A program made the position numbers and the translations under genes. A stretch of 6,197 nt of DNA from an uncultured Oscillospiraceae bacterium (lineage in GTDB: Bacteria; Bacillota; Clostridia; Oscillospirales; Acutalibacteraceae): contig CAJKJS010000093.1 of NCBI GenBank assembly GCA_905200265.1, positions 1-6,197 of the forward strand. The letters are read 5' to 3'. The notes beneath the pieces are model-generated. The model made no database searches and was not told the origin of the DNA. It saw only the letters and a list, made by a program, of their open reading frames with translations. This document shows, piece by piece, positions 1 through 5,532 of the stretch (the stretch's first letter is position 1; every line of letters begins with the position of its first letter).

Positions 1-78
1 ATGTCCAATGTACTGAGTTGATTCCGCAGAAACCCAAAGGTTTTCACTTTTCATCATGATTATGAAAGGATGATCACC
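1..78 (+). repeat. Weak, 5'-truncated copy of the RNA module
   Basis: The window opens with ATGTCCAATGTACTGAG, which matches the TCCNATG core of the module 5' box. The ATGTACT continuation is shared with the copy at 720 (TCCGATGTACTAG). GAAAGGATGATCACC at 64-78 loosely resembles the module 3' box GAAAGGGTGAGTCC. Two hairpins lie between the boxes: AAACC/GGTTT (30-34/39-43, CAAA loop) and an 8-bp stem 47-54/62-69 with one wobble. The GGAGG half of the 5' box is not present at the window edge. The call depends on comparison with the better copies. Confidence 0.4.
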
Positions 79-117
79 ATGATTCGTTTCTTCAGAATGC
101 AAAAAGAAATCTCGGTA

Positions 118-216
118 GGAGGATAGTCCCATGTACAACTAATAGCTTCCGAATGAAGCGATGAAAATCAAGTTTGATTCTTCATCACCTGTCGTGTGTT
201 TCTTCAGAAAGGGCAG
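118..216 (+). repeat. Divergent copy of the RNA module
   Basis: The 5' box GGAGGATAGTCC (118-129) is identical to those at 430 and 596 and is followed by CATGTAC. Two back-to-back hairpins follow with no gap: 145-149/155-159 (GCTTC/GAAGC, loop CGAAT) and 160-170/175-186 (11 bp, one bulged C, AGTT loop). They would be expected to stack coaxially. The 3' box is only partly kept (GAAAGGGCAGG from 208), and its end runs into the next helix at 213-250. The interior differs from the other copies, so this is a variant rather than a recent duplicate. Confidence 0.5.
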
Positions 217-250
217 GAGGCCGGAAATATCCGGTGTTTGGTGCTTCTGC
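213..250 (+). other. Two-part hairpin inside the candidate RNA
   Basis: The outer stem 213-219 (GCAGGAG) pairs with 244-250 (CTTCTGC) in seven pairs, one of them G-U. Inside it sits a second stem, CCGGA 221-225 with TCCGG 230-234, closed by an AATA tetraloop. The two are separated by an internal loop. It is one of the more convincing local folds in the region and fits a structured transcript. No function can be read from it. Confidence 0.5.
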
Positions 251-429
251 ATCATGAATATGACCGTCTAGGTGAATAAACTGGTTTTGTTCCCACGTTC
301 CGTTCCCTGTTCGTTAACAGGTTTCAGAATGACAGACAGAAAAGTATTTCCTTCCAGTTCCTGATGAAGTTGGCTGATAAGGTTCTCATTTCGGAAAAGG
401 CGAAAGAAAAAATATCCACCCGGTTTTTT

Positions 430-508
430 GGAGGATAGTCCAATGATTTGGGTCAAACATAGAAAATTTGGCAGACGTTCCGATTAAATCGAAAGGGTGA
501 GTCCAAAG
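430..508 (+). repeat. RNA module, copy A
   Basis: The 5' box GGAGGATAGTCC (430-441) and the 3' box GAAAGGGTGAGTCCAAAG (491-508) bracket about 50 bases. ATG 443-445 pairs with CAT 458-460, and TTTG 447-450 with CAAA 454-457 around a GGT loop. A second small stem, CGAT/ATCG, lies just before the 3' box. Copy B at 596 aligns along the whole length and beyond into a shared TTCT...TTTCTTT tail, so A and B look like diverged tandem duplicates about 166 bases apart. Confidence 0.7.
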
Positions 509-595
509 TTCTAGTTTCTTTTCGCCGACCCGATCCATTTATAATGGTTCATTCGTAACGATGTTGATAGATCGTATGCAAACCCCGATTCTTTT

Positions 596-676
596 GGAGG
601 ATAGTCCGATGATTTAGGGTAAGCCACAGAAAGTTTGGGTAACCGTTTTTCGGATATGCGAAAGGGTGAGTCCAAA
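596..676 (+). repeat. RNA module, copy B
   Basis: The 5' box 596-607 is identical to that of copy A, and the 3' box 660-676 is identical over 17 bases. The first hairpin is kept although its bases changed: TTTG/CAAA in copy A is TTTA/TAAG here, around GGG, so one G-C pair became A-T and one A-U became a G-U wobble. The stem before the 3' box is also re-made from different bases (TTCG/CGAA in place of CGAT/ATCG). Changes that keep pairing suggest selection on RNA structure rather than on protein or plain DNA sequence. Confidence 0.7.
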
Positions 677-719
677 ATTCTGATTTTCTTTCAGCACCAA
701 TCCTTGATTCTTTATTCGT

Positions 720-810
720 GGAGGTTCACTCCGATGTACTAGTGCATCACATCAACCGGAATCAAGTTTTCGAAAGGCATCGTTCCTTTCGAGAAAGGGT
801 GAGTCCAAAG
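720..810 (+). repeat. RNA module, copy C
   Basis: The 5' box differs in sequence but keeps the layout: GGAG-GTTCA-CTCC (720-732) can form a small hairpin and is followed by GATGTACTAG. The 3' box GAAAGGGTGAGTCCAAAG (793-810) is fully conserved. Stems are 733-738/743-748 (CTAG loop) and 771-777/785-791 (CGAAAGG/CCTTTCG, seven pairs). The latter competes with CCTTT 785-789 pairing AAAGG 794-798, which would occupy the 3' box. An 8-bp helix between 703-710 (CTTGATTC) and 759-766 (GAATCAAG) would enclose the first part of the module. Confidence 0.65.
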
Positions 811-843
811 AACACGTAGCAAATAGGCCGAAAGGTCTTGACC

Positions 844-878
844 GAAGAGCTTCTCCGAGGGGGGAAGCTCTTCTTTTT
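844..878 (+). terminator. Strong intrinsic terminator of the candidate RNA
   Basis: GAAGAGCTTC 844-853 pairs perfectly with GAAGCTCTTC 864-873. TCC/GGG extends the stem inward to about 13 pairs (one wobble) with a GAGG loop, and TTTTT follows directly at 874-878. It works for + strand transcription only, since no T run follows it on the other strand. As no gene lies upstream, it is the best evidence that the 1-840 region is transcribed as RNA. Confidence 0.85.
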
Positions 879-896
879 GTTTGTGCCGGTAGGCAA

Positions 897-934
897 GAAA
901 AACCACTGGAGAACTAGTGGTTTTTTCTTTTTTT
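897..934 (+). terminator. Second intrinsic terminator, backing up the first
   Basis: AAAAACCACT 898-907 pairs with AGTGGTTTTT 916-925 around an eight-base loop (908-915). A T-rich run continues to 934, broken by one C. The A side of the stem would give U residues in a minus-strand transcript too, so weak two-way action is possible, but no minus-strand gene to the right needs it. It sits 19 bases after the first terminator. Confidence 0.75.
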
Positions 935-943
935 GTACCCACT

Positions 944-1303
944 TTCTGATGCTCGCTATAGGGTGGTCCGCCTTTCGGCTCTTATGATCTGGCGTTCGTT
1001 TCCTAGTGGCTGTTTACAGCTTGCCCGCGCGCGTGATTCTTAGCGCCGTTCTGCTATCGTTTTCTGACACCCATTTTTGATGCATGCAGCATAGGCTCCG
1101 CTCATCCGGTGTTCATTGTTTGGTGCCCGGTTTCTGGCGCTCTTTATTGGCGAAATTTTTTATGTTTATTGGCTGGCATTCACTTTTTGACGTCTATTTC
1201 TTAATGTCTGTTTGCGGTTTGTCAGGCACGCAATCTCTTGCATCCCGTGGCTATCGCTTTCTGATACCCGTTGTTATGGTATCCTTTTCCTGATGCTCGT
1301 TAT
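944..1303. repeat. Dispersed degenerate repeat pairs
   Basis: TTCTGATGCTCGCTAT at 944-959 recurs as TTCCTGATGCTCGTTAT at 1287-1303. GCTATCGTTTTCTGACACCC at 1053-1072 recurs as GCTATCGCTTTCTGATACCC at 1250-1269, differing at two of twenty positions, with the two starts 197 bases apart. The phrases overlap in content (CTGA, GCTAT, ACCC) and may be drifted copies of one ancestral unit. No inverted ends, transposase remnant or duplicated target site is visible, so I do not call an insertion sequence. Confidence 0.45.
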
Positions 1304-1359
1304 CCGGCCTGTTCCCTGGCGCTTGACTGCCCGGCAACCATGGCTAAGTGCCCCTTTAC

Positions 1360-1405
1360 CACTTCCCGGATAGGGAGTGAGGGTGATCTTTCCCTGTCTC
1401 TCCCT
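1360..1405. other. Pair of mutually exclusive hairpins
   Basis: CACTTCC 1360-1366 can pair with GGGAGTG 1373-1379 (one wobble). The same AGGGAG (1372-1377) can instead pair with CTCCCT 1400-1405, with AGGG 1380-1383 on CCCT 1392-1395 inside. It lies upstream of the operon promoter, so it would not be in the operon transcript. No T run follows, so it is not an ordinary terminator. Its role is unknown. Confidence 0.35.
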
Positions 1406-1417
1406 TATCCATACTGA

Positions 1418-1439
1418 ACTTAAGAAAAACTTAAGAAAA
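1418..1439. repeat. Perfect 11-bp tandem repeat ACTTAAGAAAA x2
   Basis: ACTTAAGAAAA occurs twice with no gap (1418-1428 and 1429-1439). Each copy contains the palindrome CTTAAG, so the pair could also fold on itself across the AAAAA linker. It is about 80 bp upstream of the operon -10 box. Tandem palindromic sites spaced one helical turn apart suit a DNA-binding regulator, or the A tracts may simply bend DNA. No regulator is identified. Confidence 0.4.
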
Positions 1440-1512
1440 AGGGGCAAAGGGAAACGGTTTTTAAAGAAAGATAGAAAACATGACGGAAAAGTATGGATTT
1501 TTTGTTATCATC

Positions 1513-1521
1513 TGGTATAAT
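1513..1521 (+). promoter_or_regulatory. Extended -10 promoter of the xyloside operon
   Basis: TGGTATAAT gives a perfect -10 hexamer (1516-1521) with the TGN extension used by housekeeping sigma-A type RNA polymerase. The -35 side (around 1492-1498, TATGGAT) is poor, which is usual for extended -10 promoters and leaves room for an activator. Transcription would start near 1528 and give a leader of about 230 bases before the first gene. It is the best promoter-like match I see between 940 and the first gene. Confidence 0.65.
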
Positions 1522-1642
1522 AGAAGTCGTACGGACAGGTTTGCTTTCGCCTGTGGGGGTTCCCCGGCGAAATAACCTGGGAACAAAGAAATTTCACAGC
1601 AATCCTCGGGCGAGCCCCGGGCCTACCCCAGGTGATTCAGAA

Positions 1643-1672
1643 GAATCCGGCATTCAAAAAATGCCCGGATTC
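1643..1672 (+). other. Long leader hairpin
   Basis: GAATCCGG (1643-1650) pairs with CCGGATTC (1665-1672), and CATT (1651-1654) with AATG (1660-1663). This gives 12 pairs with one bulged C and a CAAAA loop. It is the most stable-looking element of the leader. The next bases (GGAAATAATG) hold no T run, so it is not a standard terminator. GAATCCGGCATTCAAA in its 5' arm is repeated at 1696-1711 with one change. Confidence 0.55.
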
Positions 1673-1711
1673 GGAAATAATGTCCGGGTTCAAAAGAATC
1701 CCGCATTCAAA
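1643..1711 (+). repeat. Direct repeat GAATCC(G/C)GCATTCAAA in the leader
   Basis: The 16-base phrase at 1643-1658 recurs at 1696-1711 with a single G to C change, 53 bases apart. Each copy is the 5' arm of its own hairpin: 1643-1672, and AATCCCG 1697-1703 with CGGGGATT from 1712 (one bulge). The arrangement suggests duplication of a hairpin unit inside the leader followed by drift. Confidence 0.5.
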
Positions 1712-1728
1712 CGGGGATTTGCCGTGAT

Positions 1729-1738
1729 AAACCGGTTT
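1729..1738. promoter_or_regulatory. Palindrome AAACCGGTTT, candidate operator
   Basis: This perfect 10-bp palindrome with a central CG lies 22-32 bp before the first start codon and just upstream of the ribosome site. Operators of LacI-family sugar regulators are typically palindromes centred on CG with A/T-rich flanks, so this would suit local repression or catabolite control. It is far downstream of the promoter, so it would act as a roadblock if real. No regulator gene is in view. Confidence 0.35.
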
Positions 1739-1760
1739 TACAGGGAGGAGAGGCAGGTAC

Positions 1761-3899
1761 ATGGAAAAAATCACGCATGAACAGGCCCACGCAAAAGCGA
1801 AAGAACTCGTTGCGCAAATGACGCTGGAAGAAAAGGTCTTCCAAATGACATACAAGGCCCCCGCCATCGAGCGGCTGGGCATTCCGGAATACAACTGGTG
1901 GAACGAAGCGCTGCACGGGGTGGCCCGGGCCGGTACGGCCACGGTTTTCCCCCAGGCCATTGCGTTAGCCGCCATGTTCGATGAAGCATACCTGCAAAAG
2001 GTCGCCGAAGTCATCGCCACCGAAGGCCGGGCCAAGCACAACGCCTATGCCGCCCAGGGTGACCGGGATATTTACAAAGGGCTCACTTTCTGGTCGCCCA
2101 ACGTGAACATTTTCCGCGACCCCCGCTGGGGCCGCGGCCACGAAACCTACGGCGAAGATCCGTTCCTGACGGCCCGCATGGGGGTGGCGTTTATCCGTGG
2201 GCTGCAGGGGGACGGCAAGTACTTAAAACTGGCGGCCTGCGCCAAACATTTTGCGGTGCACAGCGGCCCGGAAGGTCTGCGCCATGAATTTGACGCCAAA
2301 GTCAGCCAAAAAGATCTGTGGGAAACCTACCTGCCCGCGTTTGAAGCCTGCGTGAAAGAAGCCGATGTGGAAAGCGTGATGGGCGCGTATAACCGCACCA
2401 ACGGCGAACCCTGCTGCGGCAGCCACACGCTGCTCACCGACATTTTGCGGAAAAAATGGGGCTTCCAGGGTCACGTGACCAGCGACTGCTGGGCCATTGC
2501 GGATTTCCACGAACACCATAAAGTCACCACCAACGCGGTGGAATCGGCGGCCATGGCCATTCACAATGGCTGCGACCTCAACTGTGGGTCGGTATTCCTG
2601 CAAGCTTTGGCAGCGGTGCAGGAAGGGCTGCTGGACGAAAGCGATATCGACCGTGCCTGCGAAAATCTGATGGCCACCCGCATCCGGCTGGGCATGATGG
2701 CGGATGACTGCGAATATGATAGCATCCCCTACACGGAAAACGATACCCCCGAACACCATCAGATCGCGCTGAAAGCCGCCGAAAAATCCATGGTGCTGCT
2801 GAAAAACGACGGCATTTTGCCGCTTGATCCCGCGGCGCTTTCGTCGGTGGCGGTGATCGGCCCCAATGCCGACAGCCGCATTATGCTGCGCGGGAACTAT
2901 AACGGGACGGCCTCCCGCAGCTATACCGTACTGGAAGGGGTCCAGGCGGTGCTGGGGGACAAGGTGCGGGTGTACTATTCCGAAGGGTGCCATCTGTATA
3001 AGGATTCCGTGGAAGAAGGCTTGGCCCGCTCCAACGACCGGTTGGCCGAAGCGGTGTTCACCGCCCGGCAGGCCGATGTGGTGCTGCTGTGCCTGGGGCT
3101 GGACGGCGAATACGAAGGGGAAGAAGGCTGCACCAGTAACCCCTATGGCGCCGGGGATAAGGGCGATTTGAAGCTGCCCGGCCACCAGCAGGAACTGCTC
3201 AAAGCGGTGCTGGATACCGGAAAACCCGTGGTGCTGGTGCTGGGCACCGGCAGTGCCGTGACCTTTGGCGGGGAAGAAGAGCGCTGCCGCGCGATTTTGA
3301 ATGTGTGGTACCCCGGTGCGCTGGGCGGCCTGGCGGCGGCCAACGTGCTGTTTGGGAAGAGCTGTCCCGGCGGACGGCTGCCGGTTACCTTCTACCGCGG
3401 GGAACAGGATCTGCCGGACTTTACCGATTACAGCATGAAGGGCCGCACCTACCGGTATATGCAGGTGCCGGCGCTGTATCCGTTTGGATATGGCTTAACG
3501 TACGGCCGCTATACCTGTGAAAATTTGCAGGCCGAACCGGAAAAGGACGGTGTGCGCCTGACGATGCACGTGCAAAACGATGGGGCCTTTACCGAGGACG
3601 TGGTGCTCGAAAGCTATGTAAAAGACCACGATTCCCCCTATGCTACGCCTAACGCCAGCCTGTGCGGCATCACTCATGTAGTGCTCGCGCCCGGCGAAGG
3701 GAAGGACGTGTCGCTCACGATCCCCAAAGAACGGTTTTTGTCCGTCAATGAGCAGGGCGACCGCGTGATGGCCGGCCACCGGTACACGCTGTATCTGGGG
3801 CTGTCCCAGCCCGATGCCCGCAGTACGGCCCTGATGGGTCAAAAGCCGGAGGAAACCGAAGTCCGGTGGGAAAACGGTGGTTTTTGCAAAAAGTCTTGA
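1761..3899 (+). CDS. Glycoside hydrolase family 3, beta-xylosidase type, cytoplasmic
   Basis: This 712-residue enzyme is predicted to release single sugars, most likely xylose, from the non-reducing ends of short beta-linked oligosaccharides with retention of configuration. The N-terminal barrel (about 15-315) has the YNWWNEALHGVARAG signature (44-58), SPNVNIFRDPRWGRGHETYGEDP (112-134), KHF (162-164) and the nucleophile Asp242 in VTSDCWAI. The second domain (about 335-540) holds GLDGEYEGEEG (446-456), whose Glu452 or Glu454 is the likely acid/base, and the KLPGHQQELL segment. A fibronectin III-like domain ends the protein (about 600-690). Length and order fit the family, and no PA14 insert is seen. 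There is no signal peptide or membrane segment, so it acts on imported oligosaccharides. The start is supported by AGGGAGGAG ten bases upstream. It is first in the operon, 71 bases before xylB, which favours xylosides over glucosides. Arabinosidase or beta-glucosidase side activity is possible. Confidence 0.93.
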   Translation: MEKITHEQAHAKAKELVAQMTLEEKVFQMTYKAPAIERLGIPEYNWWNEALHGVARAGTATVFPQAIALAAMFDEAYLQKVAEVIATEGRAKHNAYAAQGDRDIYKGLTFWSPNVNIFRDPRWGRGHETYGEDPFLTARMGVAFIRGLQGDGKYLKLAACAKHFAVHSGPEGLRHEFDAKVSQKDLWETYLPAFEACVKEADVESVMGAYNRTNGEPCCGSHTLLTDILRKKWGFQGHVTSDCWAIADFHEHHKVTTNAVESAAMAIHNGCDLNCGSVFLQALAAVQEGLLDESDIDRACENLMATRIRLGMMADDCEYDSIPYTENDTPEHHQIALKAAEKSMVLLKNDGILPLDPAALSSVAVIGPNADSRIMLRGNYNGTASRSYTVLEGVQAVLGDKVRVYYSEGCHLYKDSVEEGLARSNDRLAEAVFTARQADVVLLCLGLDGEYEGEEGCTSNPYGAGDKGDLKLPGHQQELLKAVLDTGKPVVLVLGTGSAVTFGGEEERCRAILNVWYPGALGGLAAANVLFGKSCPGGRLPVTFYRGEQDLPDFTDYSMKGRTYRYMQVPALYPFGYGLTYGRYTCENLQAEPEKDGVRLTMHVQNDGAFTEDVVLESYVKDHDSPYATPNASLCGITHVVLAPGEGKDVSLTIPKERFLSVNEQGDRVMAGHRYTLYLGLSQPDARSTALMGQKPEETEVRWENGGFCKKS

Positions 3900-3970
3900 C
3901 AAATCCCGGGAAATTCTGCAAACTTAATAGAAAGACAACTATCTTTAGGTAAGAATCGGGGGAGTTTTCT
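3900..3970 (+). promoter_or_regulatory. Intergenic gap with palindrome and small hairpin
   Basis: The 71-base gap between the glycosidase and xylB contains the perfect palindrome TCCCGGGA (3904-3911) and a small AT-rich inverted repeat AAAGA/TCTTT (3931-3935/3942-3946). The xylB ribosome site GGGGGAG (3958-3964) stands six bases before its ATG. There is no intrinsic terminator, so read-through from the glycosidase is expected. The small stem may help set the 3' end or stability of the first segment of message. Confidence 0.35.
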
Positions 3971-5494
3971 ATGCAATATTTAATCGGGATTGATTTAGGT
4001 ACCAGCGGCACCAAAACCGTGCTGTTTGATACCAAAGGCAATGTGATCGCACATAAAACCGTGGAATATCCCATGTACCAGCCCCAGAACGGCTGGGCCG
4101 AACAGGACCCGCAGGATTGGTGGAACGCGGCGGCGGAGACCATCCGGTCTGTCATTGCGCAAAGCGGCGTGAATCCGGCGGATATCCGCGGGCTGGGCAT
4201 TTCCGGACAGATGCACGGGCTTGTCATGCTGGATAAAGAAGGCAAAGTGCTGCGCCGCTCCATTATCTGGTGCGACCAGCGTACCGCCAAAGAATGCGAA
4301 GAACTGACGGAAAAAGTGGGCAAAGAGCGCCTGATCGAAATCACGGCCAACCCGGCCATGACGGGCTTTACGGCTTCGAAGATTTTGTGGGTGCGCAACC
4401 ACGAACCGGAAATTTACGAAAAATGCGCCCATATCCTGCTGCCGAAAGACTATGTGCGCTATGAACTGACCGGCGAATTTGCCACCGAAGTGTCCGATGC
4501 TTCCGGTATGCAGCTGCTGGATATCAAAAACCGCTGCTGGAGCGACGAAGTCCTTGAGAAACTGGATATTGATAAAGCCCTGCTTGCCAAAGTGTACGAA
4601 TCGCCGGAAGTGACCGGCACCGTTACCAAAGAAGCGGCGGCCCTCACCGGGCTGTGCGAAGGCACGCCGGTAGTGGGCGGCGCCGGCGACAACGCGGCGG
4701 CGGCTGTCGGTACCGGTGTGGTGGAAGACGGCAAAGCGTTTGTCACCATCGGCACCAGCGGCGTGGTGTTTGCTCACACCAACGAAATGGCCATCGACCC
4801 CAAAGGCCGCGTGCACACGTTCTGCTGTGCCGTGCCGGGTTGCTGGCATGTCATGGGCGTGACCCAGGGCGCCGGGCTGAGCCTGAAGTGGTTCCGGGAT
4901 AATTTCTGCCTGGAAGAAAAGGCCGTGGCCGAAGGCATGGGCAAAGACCCGTACTTCCTCATGGACCAGCAGGCCGAACGGGTGCCCATCGGCAGTCACA
5001 AACTGCTGTATTTGCCGTACCTCATGGGCGAACGTACGCCGCACCTGGACCCCGACTGCCGTGGGGTGTTCTTCGGTCTGTCGGCGATTCACACGAAATA
5101 CGACATGCTGCGCGCCGTGATGGAAGGCGTCACCTTCTCCCAGCGGGACAGCGTAGAAGTGCTGAGGGAAATGGGCGTTGAACTTCACGAAATGCTGGCG
5201 TGCGGCGGCGGCGGAAGCAGCCCCCTGTGGCGGCAGATGCTGGCCGACACCTTCGCGTGCGAAGTGAAAACCGTAGTTAGCAAGGAAGGCCCGGCTTTGG
5301 GTGTGGCCATTCTGGCCGGCGTAGGCGTGGGCATTTACGACAGCGTGCAGCAGGCCTGCCGCGAAGTGATTCGCTATAAAGACCCGCAGCCGCCCATCAG
5401 CGAAAACGTGCCGGTGTACGAAGCGTACTACCAGGTGTACCGTGGGCTGTACCCCGCCCTGAAAGACAATTACAAGCAACTGGCGGCCCTGTAA
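3971..5494 (+). CDS. xylB: Xylulokinase
   Basis: This 507-residue FGGY-family sugar kinase transfers phosphate from ATP to D-xylulose, giving xylulose 5-phosphate for the pentose phosphate or phosphoketolase route in the cytoplasm. The N-terminal ATPase-fold motif GIDLGTSGTKTVLFD (6-20) carries Asp8. ISGQMHGLV (77-85) is the xylulokinase substrate loop with Met81-His82. GGAGDNAAAAVGTG (236-249) holds the catalytic base Asp240. GTSGVVF (261-267), YLMGERTPHLDPDCRGVFFGL (350-370) and CGGGGSSPLWRQMLAD (411-426) complete the nucleotide and hinge motifs. The length is normal for the family, slightly above E. coli XylB (484). The SGQMHG loop and the xyloside gene upstream favour xylulose over glycerol, gluconate or fucose-derived substrates. 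The start is fixed by GGGGGAG six bases upstream. It sits 38 bases before the DUF4867 gene and is presumably co-transcribed with both neighbours. No xylose isomerase is in the window. Confidence 0.95.
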   Translation: MQYLIGIDLGTSGTKTVLFDTKGNVIAHKTVEYPMYQPQNGWAEQDPQDWWNAAAETIRSVIAQSGVNPADIRGLGISGQMHGLVMLDKEGKVLRRSIIWCDQRTAKECEELTEKVGKERLIEITANPAMTGFTASKILWVRNHEPEIYEKCAHILLPKDYVRYELTGEFATEVSDASGMQLLDIKNRCWSDEVLEKLDIDKALLAKVYESPEVTGTVTKEAAALTGLCEGTPVVGGAGDNAAAAVGTGVVEDGKAFVTIGTSGVVFAHTNEMAIDPKGRVHTFCCAVPGCWHVMGVTQGAGLSLKWFRDNFCLEEKAVAEGMGKDPYFLMDQQAERVPIGSHKLLYLPYLMGERTPHLDPDCRGVFFGLSAIHTKYDMLRAVMEGVTFSQRDSVEVLREMGVELHEMLACGGGGSSPLWRQMLADTFACEVKTVVSKEGPALGVAILAGVGVGIYDSVQQACREVIRYKDPQPPISENVPVYEAYYQVYRGLYPALKDNYKQLAAL

Positions 5495-5532
5495 AAAGGG
5501 TGCCAGCGCCTATATGAAAGGAGTTTTACCCG

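Larger units (their letters stand above)
1..878 (+). ncRNA. Candidate large modular structured RNA, 3' part (5' end outside window)
   Basis: No credible coding frame exists here on either strand. The + strand instead carries repeated modules (clear at 430-508, 596-676 and 720-810; weaker at 1-78 and 118-216) and many local hairpins, and it ends exactly at a strong + strand terminator (844-878). Stems visible by eye include 30-34/39-43, 47-54/62-69, 145-149/155-159, 160-170/175-186 (one bulge), 213-219/244-250 enclosing 221-225/230-234, 306-311/316-321, 535-539/543-547, 558-562/571-575, 703-710/759-766, 771-777/785-791 and 826-829/834-837 (GAAA loop). The base composition is AT-richer than the operon downstream. 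Size and ornateness recall the large bacterial RNA classes ROOL, GOLLD and OLE, but I cannot assign it to any of them by reading. No promoter is visible, so transcription must start before position 1. Strand is inferred from the terminators. An alternative is a decayed repeat array that is not transcribed. Confidence 0.6.
940..1490. other. Gene-free spacer with degenerate repeats
   Basis: I find no supported gene. The 69-codon open frame at 1084-1293 (+) has no ribosome site, is rich in Phe/Ser/Trp and resembles nothing I know. The stretch is pyrimidine-rich and contains loosely repeated phrases such as TTCTGATGCTCG, CTATCGNTTTCTGA and CTGGCG. Small hairpins occur at 1009-1020 and 1360-1405. 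It separates the RNA unit from the operon promoter. It may be decayed sequence or the remains of another repeat-built RNA. Confidence 0.5.
1528..1760 (+). promoter_or_regulatory. Long structured leader of the operon, possible RNA switch
   Basis: Stems readable in the leader are 1535-1539/1550-1554; GGGG/CCCC 1555-1558/1562-1565; GTTCCC/GGGAAC 1559-1564/1579-1584; ACCTGGG/CCCAGGT 1575-1581/1627-1633, enclosing CTCGGG/CCCGGG 1605-1610/1616-1621; and a 12-pair hairpin at 1643-1672. The pairings 1559-1564/1579-1584 and 1575-1581/1627-1633 share bases 1579-1581 and cannot coexist. A second either-or pair exists at 1685-1703 versus 1697-1719. No U run follows any stem, so a switch acting by termination is not evident; translation control or RNA stability is possible. 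It matches no riboswitch class I recognise. Confidence 0.45.

Noticed and set aside
430..607. GGAGGATAGTCC resembles the RNase P RNA core phrase GAGGAAAGUCC
   Set aside because: The box occurs several times, and the other RNase P conserved regions are not present in order, so this is a chance likeness.
1..940. CRISPR array or tRNA cluster
   Set aside because: Repeats are unevenly spaced with diverged interiors, and no tRNA T-arm or cloverleaf is visible.
1084..1293. 69-codon open frame on the + strand
   Set aside because: No ribosome site, unusual composition, no family likeness, and it overlaps the dispersed repeats.
1448..1462. Possible CcpA cre site around GGGAAACGGTTTTT
   Set aside because: It misses two fixed positions of the consensus and lies well upstream of the promoter; mentioned only as a weak partner of the 1729 palindrome.
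1493..1780. 95-codon open frame on the + strand over the promoter and leader
   Set aside because: Its start codon lies upstream of the -10 box, so the operon transcript would not include it; its codons are built from leader stems and it overlaps the glycosidase start.
2223..3185. Long minus-strand open frame opposite the glycosidase
   Set aside because: It is a shadow of GC-rich coding sequence, with His/Gln/Phe/Val-rich nonsense content; the same holds for the 3995-5479 minus frame opposite xylB.
3896..3928. Perfect TTGACA at the glycosidase stop, possible internal promoter for xylB
   Set aside because: The best -10 candidate (CTTAAT, 3923-3928) is 21 bases away, too far for a normal promoter, and the hexamer overlaps the coding end.
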